Shown here: positions 34,812 through 42,151 of the stretch, piece by piece | Layout of the letters: each line of letters opens with the position of its first letter | Position numbering within the stretch: the stretch's first letter is position 1 | Source: Amycolatopsis kentuckyensis | GTDB lineage: Bacteria; Actinomycetota; Actinomycetes; Mycobacteriales; Pseudonocardiaceae | Assembly: GCF_002155975.1 (NCBI RefSeq) | Contig: NZ_MUMI01000073.1 | Location: 1-52,523 of the forward strand | Length of the DNA stretch: 52,523 nt | Reading direction: 5' to 3' | Notes under the pieces: model-generated | Databases searched by the model: none | What the model saw: the letters and a program-made list of their open reading frames with translations, nothing else | What the model was told of the DNA's origin: nothing | Program-made: the position numbers and the translations under genes

Positions 34812-34845
34812 AAAAAAGGCGCGACGGCTCGCAAGCCGTCGCGCC
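34812..34845 (-). terminator. rho-independent terminator of the LacI gene
   Basis: A 12-bp perfect stem (34818-34829 with 34834-34845, GGCGCGACGGCT) with a 4-nt loop is followed on the minus strand by six T residues (34812-34817). It lies 16 bp past the LacI stop and insulates the importer promoter. Confidence 0.9.
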
Positions 34846-34860
34846 TCTCGGGTCGCGCTG

Positions 34861-35868
34861 TCAGTCGATGCGGCGGGCGGTCGACCCCCGGACCACCAGC
34901 TCCGGCGCGAACAGCAGCTCCTCCGCCGCCACCTCGCCGCCGTTGATCCGCTTGACCAGCAGTTCCACCACCGCCCGGCCCATCGCCTCGATCGGCTGGC
35001 GGGTGGTCGTCAGCGGCGGGTCGGTGCAGTTCATCAGGGCCGAGTCGTCGTAGCCGACCACCGAAATGTCGTCCGGCACCGACAAGCCCTGCCGACGTGC
35101 CGCGCGGACCGCACCCAGTGCCAGCAGGTCGCTCGCGCACAGCACCGCCGTCGCCCCGCGGGGGTAGAGGCGGGCCGCCGCCGCGTGGCCGCCCTCGATC
35201 GAAAACATGCCGTGCTCGACCAGCTCGTCCAGGACCGGCAGCCCGAGTTTGGCCGCGTACGAACGAAACGCTTCGAGCTTGCGCTGTGACGGAACGTGGT
35301 CGGACGGGCCGAGGACCAGGCCGATCTTCTCGTGCCCGAGCGAGCTCAGGTGCCCGACGACCTGCTCGACGGCCACCGCGTCGTCGCACGAGACCTGGGG
35401 CAGCCCGAGGTGGTCGACCGCCGCGTTGATCAGCACCGTCGGCAGCCGCCGCTCGACGAGGTGGTGGTAGTGCGAGTGGACCGCGTCCGCCTGCGCGTAC
35501 AGGCCGCCGGCGAACACCACGCCCGACACCTGCTGCTGCAGGAGCAGCTCGACGTACTCCGCCTCCGACACCCCGCCCGCCGTCCGCGTGCAGAGCACCG
35601 GGGTGAACCCCTGCTGGGCGAGGGCGTTGCCCATGATCTCGGCCAGCGCCGGGAAGATCGGGTTCTGCAGCTCCGGCAGCACCAGCCCGACCAGGCGGGC
35701 GCGCTCGCCCCGCAGCTGGGTGGGCCGCTCGTACCCCATCACGTCCAGCGCGGTGAGCACGGCGGCCCGGGTGCTCGCGGACACCCCGGAGCGGCCGTTG
35801 AGCACCCGGCTGACCGTGGCTTCGCTGACCCCGACCTGGCGGGCGACTTCGGCAAGGCGACGCGTCAT
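34861..35868 (-). CDS. LacI-family repressor of the glucan locus
   Basis: 335 residues from the ATG at 35868. HTH TRRLAEVARQVGVSEATVSRV is followed by a sugar-type effector domain (VGLVLPELQNPIFPALAEIM; YDDSALMNCTDPPLTTTRQP). It sits between the GH87 genes and the importer operon and is terminated by its own T-run hairpin. The matching operator blocks in both operon promoters make it the leading candidate for joint control, similar in role to MalR-type regulators. Its own start is 41 bp below the response-regulator stop, so the two may share a transcript. Confidence 0.92.
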   Translation of the reverse strand: MTRRLAEVARQVGVSEATVSRVLNGRSGVSASTRAAVLTALDVMGYERPTQLRGERARLVGLVLPELQNPIFPALAEIMGNALAQQGFTPVLCTRTAGGVSEAEYVELLLQQQVSGVVFAGGLYAQADAVHSHYHHLVERRLPTVLINAAVDHLGLPQVSCDDAVAVEQVVGHLSSLGHEKIGLVLGPSDHVPSQRKLEAFRSYAAKLGLPVLDELVEHGMFSIEGGHAAAARLYPRGATAVLCASDLLALGAVRAARRQGLSVPDDISVVGYDDSALMNCTDPPLTTTRQPIEAMGRAVVELLVKRINGGEVAAEELLFAPELVVRGSTARRID

Positions 35869-35909
35869 GGCTGAAACTTTACAGCAACCGAGCGCAAAAG
35901 CTTGACGGC

Positions 35910-36584
35910 CTACTTCGTGACGAGCCGGTAGCCCAGCCCGCGGACGGTCCGCAGCAGCACCGGATTCGCCGGGTCGTCCTCGACCTTCGCCCGCAGCCGC
36001 GCGACCGCCGCGTCGACGATCCGCGAGTCGCCGACGTAGCCGTAGTCCCAGACCCGCTTGAGCAGCGCCTGACGGCTGAGCACCTGGTTCGGGTGCTCGG
36101 CGAACTCGACGAGCAGCCGGATCTCGGTCGCGGTCAGCGCCAGTTCCTCGCCGCCGCGGGTGACGCTCATCGCGGCGGCGTCGATCTCCAGCTCGCCCAC
36201 CCGCAGCAGGCCCGCTTCCGGCGCGGCCGGCTGGGCGCGGCGGCCGATCGCCTTGATCCGCGCGTCGAGCACGCGGGGTTCCGCCGGCTTGACCACGTAG
36301 TCGTCCGCGCCGCATTCGAGCCCGGCGACGACGTCGATCGGGTCGCCGCGCGCGGTCAGCAGCACGATCGGCAGCCGGCTGCGGGCGCGGATGCGGCGGC
36401 AGACCTCGAAGCCGTCGATGCCGGGCAGCATGACGTCGAGGAGGACGAACTCGGCGTCGTCCAGCGACGCCAGCGCGTGCTCGCCGGTGGGAGCGTGGAC
36501 GACGTCGTGGCCCAGCGCGCCCAAGGCCAGCGAAAGCGCTTCGGCCAGCGGTTCGTCGTCCTCGACGAGCAGCAGACGCGGCAC
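35910..36584 (-). CDS. orphan OmpR-family response regulator
   Basis: 224 residues from the GTG at 36584, with GGGGAGG five bases upstream. The receiver is intact: EDD at 8-10, phospho-acceptor Asp50 (LLDVMLPGIDG), LTAR and VKP. The C-terminal winged helix ends LRTVRGLGYRLV. No histidine kinase gene is adjacent, so its partner is elsewhere. Its place between the GH87 genes and the LacI repressor suggests a second input into the glucan locus, but no target site is identified. Confidence 0.9.
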   Translation of the reverse strand: MPRLLLVEDDEPLAEALSLALGALGHDVVHAPTGEHALASLDDAEFVLLDVMLPGIDGFEVCRRIRARSRLPIVLLTARGDPIDVVAGLECGADDYVVKPAEPRVLDARIKAIGRRAQPAAPEAGLLRVGELEIDAAAMSVTRGGEELALTATEIRLLVEFAEHPNQVLSRQALLKRVWDYGYVGDSRIVDAAVARLRAKVEDDPANPVLLRTVRGLGYRLVTK

Positions 36585-36624
36585 TGGTCCTCCCCGGATG
36601 ATCTCCTGGGCGATGCTAGTGCAG

Positions 36625-36672
36625 GGCACGGCGGCCCGGCGGTTCCGTGCGGAACCGTCGAGCCGCCGTGCC
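36625..36672 (-). terminator. branched hairpin after the GH87 operon
   Basis: An outer 11-bp stem (GGCACGGCGGC 36625-36635 with 36662-36672) encloses an inner 7-bp hairpin (36640-36646 with 36651-36657, loop GTGC). It begins 12 bp past the GH87 stop on the minus strand. No T-run follows. Confidence 0.6.
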
Positions 36673-36683
36673 GGTTCGTCACA

Positions 36684-38858
36684 TCAGGCCGCGGCCACCT
36701 CGAACTCGGCCGCCTGCCCGGCGGGCCAGCCCGTGTTGCCGGTGAACGTCAGCCGCACGAACCGCTGGGACGTCGTCGCGAAGGACACCGACGCCGTGTT
36801 GCCCGAAGCCGGGTCGAACGAGTAGCCGCGCGAACCCACCAGCGTCGTGTACGCGCCGCCGTCGGTGCTACCGGAGATCGTCACCGTCTGGGTGCGGGCA
36901 CCCCAGGCCGACGAGGGCGGCAGGCGCAGGGTCACCTTGTTGATCGACGACGCCGTACCCAGGTCCACTGTCAGCGTCTGCGGGAACGCGTTGTTCGCAC
37001 TCTCCCAGTACGAGTTCGCGTCCCCGTCCACCGCGTTCGACGGCGGAAAGCCCCCGACGGACGCCGAAGCGGTGATCGCCTTCCCGCGCGCGAGGTTGGT
37101 GCCGGGCTGCGGCGGCTGCGGCGGGCCCGAGTTCGGTGCCGGCCAGGTCGAGCAGTCGCCCCAGGTGCCGCTCCAGCCGCTGTTGCCCGACCCGCTGAAG
37201 GTCATCCGCGGGATCGACGTCGGGTAGGGGCAGTTGTACGTCCCGGTGACGCCGACGCCGGACGCCGTCAGGTTGCTGATCGACACCGACCCCTGCGTCT
37301 GGGACTGCACCACGAACGTCCCGGCACCCTGCACCGAAACGCCGTCGATGGTGATGCCCTGGATCGGCTTGCCCGCGCCGTTGCCGTCGATGAACTGGAT
37401 GGCTTCGTACGGGCTCTGGATCGCGGTGAACCCGGTGACGCGGATGGTCACGCCGGTGATCGCCTGGTCGCGGGCGTCGAACCACAGCGCGCCGACGCCG
37501 AACTGCCAGTTCGGGTCGAGCGCCCCGGCCCGCAGTGCGGTGTTGTTCGACAACGTCACCGTGCCGGACAGGGGCACCGAGTTGAACCGGTTCGCGACCA
37601 GGTAGCCGCCGCCGAGGGCGTTGGTGTCCTGGACGAGGTTGCCACTCACGGTGTTGTTCGAGCCGCCGTACAGCGCGATGCCGTTGGCCAAGTTCGGCTG
37701 CACGACCGTGTTGTTCGCGATGGTGTTGCCCGAGTCGGCCTGGCCGTTGGACCACAGCGCGAGCCCGTCGTCGCCGTTGTTGCGCAGGTAGTTGTTGCGC
37801 AGTGTCGAGTTCGTGACGGCGCCGTCGAAGTTCACGCCGTCGGCCTGGGTGTCGAGGATGCGGTTGTTCTCGATGGTGACGTTCGACGACGCGCCGTTCA
37901 TCAGCCACAGCCCGCACTTCGTGTCCTGGATCCAGAGACCCGACACGACCGAGCCGGTGCCCAGGACGCCGTGGAACGCGTTGTCGGGGCTGCCGTCGTT
38001 GCGCTCGGTCACGTCCCCGAAGACGGCGAAGTCGTACAGCTTGATGTTCCCGGACGCGCTGCCGTTGTTGAAGATGTTGTTGCCGTGCAGCACGGTGTAC
38101 CACGGGCCCGCGCCGCGGACGGTCGTCTGGTCGATCTGCAGCGCCGAGGGGATCTCGAACCGCCCTTGCGGCACCCACACTTCGCGTCCCTGCGAGCGCG
38201 CGGCCGAAAACGCGCTGCGGAACGCCTGCGAGTCGTCGGACGAGTCGTTCGGCGTGGCGCCGTAGTCGGTGACCGACAGCGCGTTCGCCGGTTTCGTGCC
38301 CGCGCCGCCGACCTGCTCGAAGTCGGCGAGGTCGAGGGTCGCCTGGCCGACGTCACCCGAGTCGGCCTGCACGCGCACCTTGGCCCCGGCGGCCAGGTTC
38401 TGGCCCAGCAGCAGCCGGGCGTCGTCGAAGAAGTGGTGCGTCTTCGCGCCGGGGATCCAGCTCGTGTCCACATAGGAATAGCGCGAGGTCACGGGCAGCG
38501 CCAGCTTGGTCCCGTTGACGGACACCGTGAGGCGGCCGGACGAGCCGTCCGGGACGCTGTAGTGCACGTTGATCGAGTTGGCCGCCGCGGGCAGCGTGAA
38601 CTCGACGTACTGGCCGGTGGTGATCTTCACCGCCTGCCGCCCGGACGCTTCCGAAGCCAGGCTGGCCTGGGTGTGGTCGGGGCCGACGGCCGAGCCGTTC
38701 GTCGCCGAGCACTCGGCCTCGACGGTCCGGAACGGCACGCTCGCGCCGCCGGACGCCGTCGTCGGGCAGGTCGCGGCCGCGGCGGGCGTGCCGCCGGCCA
38801 GCACGGTCAGGCCGGACGCGGCGAGCGCGGCGGCCAGGAGAGCCGGGATGCGGGACAT
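36684..38858 (-). CDS. secreted GH87-type alpha-1,3-glucanase, paralog A
   Basis: 724 residues from the ATG at 38858, eight bases after AGAGG; ATG 38864 and GTG 38867 are alternatives. A signal peptide (1-29, ending AAAA) is followed by a beta-sandwich carbohydrate-binding-like region (about 45-185), a right-handed beta-helix with GH87/mycodextranase pattern (about 195-580) and a C-terminal F5/8 type C (discoidin) domain (about 600-724). Asp340, Asp363 and Asp364 (QADGVN...GDDGLALW) have the same spacing as the three catalytic Asp residues I recall for Bacillus and Paenibacillus GH87 enzymes. It should cut alpha-1,3-glucan outside the cell. Follows paralog B by 12 bp with its ribosome site near that stop. 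Confidence 0.85.
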   Translation of the reverse strand: MSRIPALLAAALAASGLTVLAGGTPAAAATCPTTASGGASVPFRTVEAECSATNGSAVGPDHTQASLASEASGRQAVKITTGQYVEFTLPAAANSINVHYSVPDGSSGRLTVSVNGTKLALPVTSRYSYVDTSWIPGAKTHHFFDDARLLLGQNLAAGAKVRVQADSGDVGQATLDLADFEQVGGAGTKPANALSVTDYGATPNDSSDDSQAFRSAFSAARSQGREVWVPQGRFEIPSALQIDQTTVRGAGPWYTVLHGNNIFNNGSASGNIKLYDFAVFGDVTERNDGSPDNAFHGVLGTGSVVSGLWIQDTKCGLWLMNGASSNVTIENNRILDTQADGVNFDGAVTNSTLRNNYLRNNGDDGLALWSNGQADSGNTIANNTVVQPNLANGIALYGGSNNTVSGNLVQDTNALGGGYLVANRFNSVPLSGTVTLSNNTALRAGALDPNWQFGVGALWFDARDQAITGVTIRVTGFTAIQSPYEAIQFIDGNGAGKPIQGITIDGVSVQGAGTFVVQSQTQGSVSISNLTASGVGVTGTYNCPYPTSIPRMTFSGSGNSGWSGTWGDCSTWPAPNSGPPQPPQPGTNLARGKAITASASVGGFPPSNAVDGDANSYWESANNAFPQTLTVDLGTASSINKVTLRLPPSSAWGARTQTVTISGSTDGGAYTTLVGSRGYSFDPASGNTASVSFATTSQRFVRLTFTGNTGWPAGQAAEFEVAAA

Positions 38859-38870
38859 CGTCATCACCTC

Positions 38871-41111
38871 TCAGGACGAATAGGCTTCGAGTTCGGACAG
38901 CTGACCGGCGGGCCAGCCGGTGTTGCCGGTGAAAGTCAGCCGCAGGGTGCGCACCGACGCCGCCGGGAAGGTCACGGTCGTCGTGTTGCCGGACGCGGGC
39001 TCGAACGGGTAAGTCGTCGCGGCCTTGACGCCGTCGACCGCGATCGTCTGGGTTCGCGCGCCCCAGGACGGCGGCAGCTTCAGCACCAGCCGGGAGACGG
39101 TCACCGTGCTGCCGAAGTCGACGGTGAACGACTGCGGGAACGCGTTGTTCGTGCTCTCCCAGTAGGAGTTCGTGTTGCCGTCGACGGCGTTGCCCGGGGG
39201 GAAACCACCCTGCGATCCGGACGCGCTGACGTTCTTGTGCAGCGCCAGGTTCCCGCCCGGCTGGGTCGGCGTGGTGGTGGGCGGAGTCGTCGTGCCGCCG
39301 TTGTCCGAGCCGTACACCGGCGCCGGCCACGGGCCGCAGTACGTCGTCGACCAGCCGGAGTTGCCGCCCTGGTCGGCCAGGCCGGTCATCGCGTCGGGCC
39401 CCATGCAGTTGTAGACCCCCGCGCGGCCGATCCCGGTCGCGACGACGTTCTTCACCGACCCCGACGGCTTCGCCTGCAGCTGCCAGGCGAACGTCCCGGC
39501 GCCGGTGATCCGGACACCGTCGAAGTGCACGTCCGTGGTGGCGCCGTCGATGAACTGGATCGCCTCGTAGTTGTTGTCCAGCAGGTCGTTGTCCGTGACG
39601 TCGATCCGGCCGGTGATGGCCGAGTCGCGCCCGTCGAACCACAGCGCGCCGACACCGAACTGCCAGTTCGAGTCGAGCACACCGGTGCGGATCGCGGTGT
39701 TGCGCGCGACCGTCGTGGTGCCCGACAGCGGCATCGCGCTGAACCGGTTGGCGATGTGCAGGCCGCCACCCTGGTCCTGGTTGTCGGCCACGACGTTGTC
39801 GGACACCGTGTTGTCGTGCCCGCCGTAGACCGCGATGTTGTTGGCGAGGATCGGCAGCAGCACGGTGTTGAACGAGAACGTGTTGTGGTGGTCGGCGTCG
39901 TGCTCGGACCACATGGCCAGGCCGTCGTCGCCGGTGTTGCGCAGGAAGTTGTTCGTCACGGTCACGTTGCTGACGCCCTGGTGCAGGTTCAGCCCGTCCG
40001 CGGTCTGGTCGAGGATCCGGTTGCCGGACACGGTGAGTCCGTCGAACGGCCCGTCGAGCCACAGCCCGACCTTCGTGTGCTGCAGCCACAGGTTCTGCAC
40101 GACCGAGCCGCCGCCCAGCGCGCCGCCGATGGCGTTCGACTGGTCGCAGTCGACCCGCGCGTCGACCTGGCCGATGATCGCGAAGTCGTAGAGCTTCACC
40201 GCGCTGCTGACCCCGGGCACGGCGGGGTTCCCGGGGTACGTCGGCGTTCCGCAGCTCGCCGGTTCGCCCTTGCCGAAGATCCCGGCCCGCGGGCCGGTGA
40301 GCACCGAGTACCAGGGCCCGGCGCCGCGGATCGTCACCTGGTCGACGGTGACGTGGTGGCCGAGGGTGAAGGTGCCGGCCGGGATCCAGACTTCCTTGCC
40401 CTGGCTGCGCGCGGCCGCGACCGCGGAGTCGAACGCGCCCGCGTCGTCACTCGTGTCCCCCGCGGTGGCGCCGAAGTCGGTGACGGACACGGAGTTCGCG
40501 GGACGTGCGGCGGCCGGGCCGACCTGCTCGAAGTCGGCGAGATCGACGGTGACCGGGGTGACGTCGCCCGCGTCGACCTGCAGCCTGATCTTCGTCCCGG
40601 CCGGGTAGGACGTGCCGAGCAGCGCGCGGGTCTCGTCGTAGAAGTGGTGCGCGTGCCCGTCACCCGGGTTGTTGGTGAACGGGTACGAGCCGTAGTACCA
40701 GGCCCACTTCGACGTCAGGGCGATGTCCCGGTGGTGGGCGCCGCCGACGTACAGCGAAAGCGTGCCGTCGACGGAATCCGGGACGCTGTACCGGAAGTCG
40801 ATCGAGTTCGCCGGTGCGGTCAGGGTGAATTCGACGTACTGGCCCTGGCCGGAGAGCGTCACCGCCTTCCGGCCGGAGGCTTCGCCGGCGAGGGTGCCCG
40901 CGGCGCGGTTCGGGCCGATGACCGAGCCGTTCGTCGCGGCGTTTTCCGCTTCCTGTTCCAGGAAGGGAACGGTGGCGCCGCGGCCCGCGGCGAGCGCACC
41001 GGCCGGAACCGCGGCGATGGTGACGCCGGCGGCGGCGATCACCGCGGCCGCAAGGGCGCCGAACCGGAACTTGGGCGCGCTGAAGACAGAGCTGGGAGAC
41101 ATGGGCGGCAC
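38871..41111 (-). CDS. secreted GH87-type alpha-1,3-glucanase, paralog B
   Basis: 746 residues from the GTG at 41111, with GGAAAGG upstream; ATG 41102 is an alternative. Signal peptide (about 15-42), carbohydrate-binding-like region (to about 195), beta-helix (about 205-590), a Pro/Thr linker (TTTPPTTTPTQPGG) and a C-terminal discoidin domain. Asp372, Asp395 and Asp396 (TADGLN...GDDGLAMW) repeat the GH87 catalytic spacing. It resembles paralog A along the whole length, so a tandem duplication is likely. First gene after the promoter at 41150-41212. Probable substrate is fungal cell-wall or bacterial alpha-1,3-glucan. Confidence 0.87.
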   Translation of the reverse strand: MPPMSPSSVFSAPKFRFGALAAAVIAAAGVTIAAVPAGALAAGRGATVPFLEQEAENAATNGSVIGPNRAAGTLAGEASGRKAVTLSGQGQYVEFTLTAPANSIDFRYSVPDSVDGTLSLYVGGAHHRDIALTSKWAWYYGSYPFTNNPGDGHAHHFYDETRALLGTSYPAGTKIRLQVDAGDVTPVTVDLADFEQVGPAAARPANSVSVTDFGATAGDTSDDAGAFDSAVAAARSQGKEVWIPAGTFTLGHHVTVDQVTIRGAGPWYSVLTGPRAGIFGKGEPASCGTPTYPGNPAVPGVSSAVKLYDFAIIGQVDARVDCDQSNAIGGALGGGSVVQNLWLQHTKVGLWLDGPFDGLTVSGNRILDQTADGLNLHQGVSNVTVTNNFLRNTGDDGLAMWSEHDADHHNTFSFNTVLLPILANNIAVYGGHDNTVSDNVVADNQDQGGGLHIANRFSAMPLSGTTTVARNTAIRTGVLDSNWQFGVGALWFDGRDSAITGRIDVTDNDLLDNNYEAIQFIDGATTDVHFDGVRITGAGTFAWQLQAKPSGSVKNVVATGIGRAGVYNCMGPDAMTGLADQGGNSGWSTTYCGPWPAPVYGSDNGGTTTPPTTTPTQPGGNLALHKNVSASGSQGGFPPGNAVDGNTNSYWESTNNAFPQSFTVDFGSTVTVSRLVLKLPPSWGARTQTIAVDGVKAATTYPFEPASGNTTTVTFPAASVRTLRLTFTGNTGWPAGQLSELEAYSS

Positions 41112-41149
41112 TGGCCTTTCCGCAGCTGGTGGGGACCTCTGTGATCGGG

Positions 41150-41212
41150 ATCATACGAATCCCGGACAAGAAATCGCAATAGTCGGACGAACTTACGCAA
41201 GTTTGCGACAGG
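41150..41212 (-). promoter_or_regulatory. GH87-operon promoter with shared operator block
   Basis: Minus strand: TTGCGA (41174-41179), 18 bp, TATGAT (41150-41155). Upstream, CCTGTCGCAAACTTGCGTAA contains the inverted repeat AACTTGCGTAAGTT (41190-41203). Aligned with the importer promoter at 34690-34759, CCTGT, AACTTGC, TCGTC, TATTGCG and the -10 keep identical spacing. It likely binds the LacI-family protein encoded at 34861-35868. Confidence 0.82.
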
Positions 41213-41300
41213 AATTGACGACTGGGCCGCATGACCGACGTCCGCTTACGCCCCGCGGAGCAACGCCGTCGCCGGTGGCCCGCGCTGATAGTTTTCAGTC

Positions 41301-42083
41301 ATGAGCCAGCGACGTGCGGACGGGAGCGCCGGGGACGCCGACTACGGCGCGATCGGCGGTGTCTACACCGACTACCGCAAGCCGGATCCCCGGATCGGCC
41401 GGTACATCCTCGACGCGCTGGGGGATGCGCGGACCGTGCTGAACGTCGGCGCGGGCGCCGGCGCGTACGAACCCGAAGACCGCGAAGTGACCGCTGTCGA
41501 GCCGTCGGCGTCCATGCGCGCGCAACGCCCGGCGGGCCTGCCGCCGGCGGTCGACGCCGTCGCCGAGAAGCTGCCGTTCCCGGACCGGGCGTTCGAGGGC
41601 GCGATGAGCACGTTCAGCGTGCACCAGTGGAACGACCTGTGGGCCGGCCTCAAGGAGATGCGCCGCGTCACCCGCGGCCCGATCGCCATCCTGACCTGCG
41701 ACCCGGATCTGCTGCGCCGCTTCTGGCTGCTCGACTACGCGCCCGAGGTGATCGAGACCGAGGCCCGGCGCTACCCCTCGGTCGACGACATCGCCGACGG
41801 CCTCGGCGGCCACACGTCGATCATCGGCGTGCCGATCCCGATCGACTGCACGGACGGCTTCAACGAGGCGTACTACGCCCGCCCGGAACGCTTGCTGGAC
41901 CCGGGCGCGCGGCTGTCCTGCTCGGCGTGGAGCTTCGTCGACGACCGCGTGCACCACCGCTTCGCCGCCGAACTCCAGCACGACCTCGACGACGGCACGT
42001 GGGAACGCCGCTACGGCAAGCTTCGGGAGCAGCCGTCGTTCGAGGGCTCGCTGGTACTGGTGGTCTCGGACCCGACGGCGTGA
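41301..42083 (+). CDS. class I SAM-dependent methyltransferase
   Basis: 260 residues. The SAM-binding motif is VLNVGAGAGAYEP near residue 45, then TAVEPSASM and LPFPDRAFEGAMSTFSVHQW as in Methyltransf_11 proteins. Acceptor unknown. It converges on the acyltransferase operon, with a hairpin at 42108-42137 between them. The promoter probably lies within 41213-41300. Confidence 0.87.
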   Translation: MSQRRADGSAGDADYGAIGGVYTDYRKPDPRIGRYILDALGDARTVLNVGAGAGAYEPEDREVTAVEPSASMRAQRPAGLPPAVDAVAEKLPFPDRAFEGAMSTFSVHQWNDLWAGLKEMRRVTRGPIAILTCDPDLLRRFWLLDYAPEVIETEARRYPSVDDIADGLGGHTSIIGVPIPIDCTDGFNEAYYARPERLLDPGARLSCSAWSFVDDRVHHRFAAELQHDLDDGTWERRYGKLREQPSFEGSLVLVVSDPTA

Positions 42084-42107
42084 CTCCGCCGCCCTTCGAC
42101 GCGGCCA

Positions 42108-42137
42108 TCGGCCGGGCGGCGGTCGCCGCCCGGCCGA
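42108..42137. terminator. 13-bp hairpin between convergent genes
   Basis: TCGGCCGGGCGGC (42108-42120) and GCCGCCCGGCCGA (42125-42137) pair perfectly with a GGTC loop. It lies midway between the convergent methyltransferase and acyltransferase stops and probably ends both transcripts. Confidence 0.78.
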
Positions 42138-42151
42138 CCTGGCTGCGGCGC

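Noticed and set aside
36093..41144. A 1683-residue open frame on the plus strand across both GH87 genes
   Set aside because: It is antisense to clearly functional genes and its translation is Arg/Val/Asp-rich with no domain; high GC content leaves such frames open by chance.
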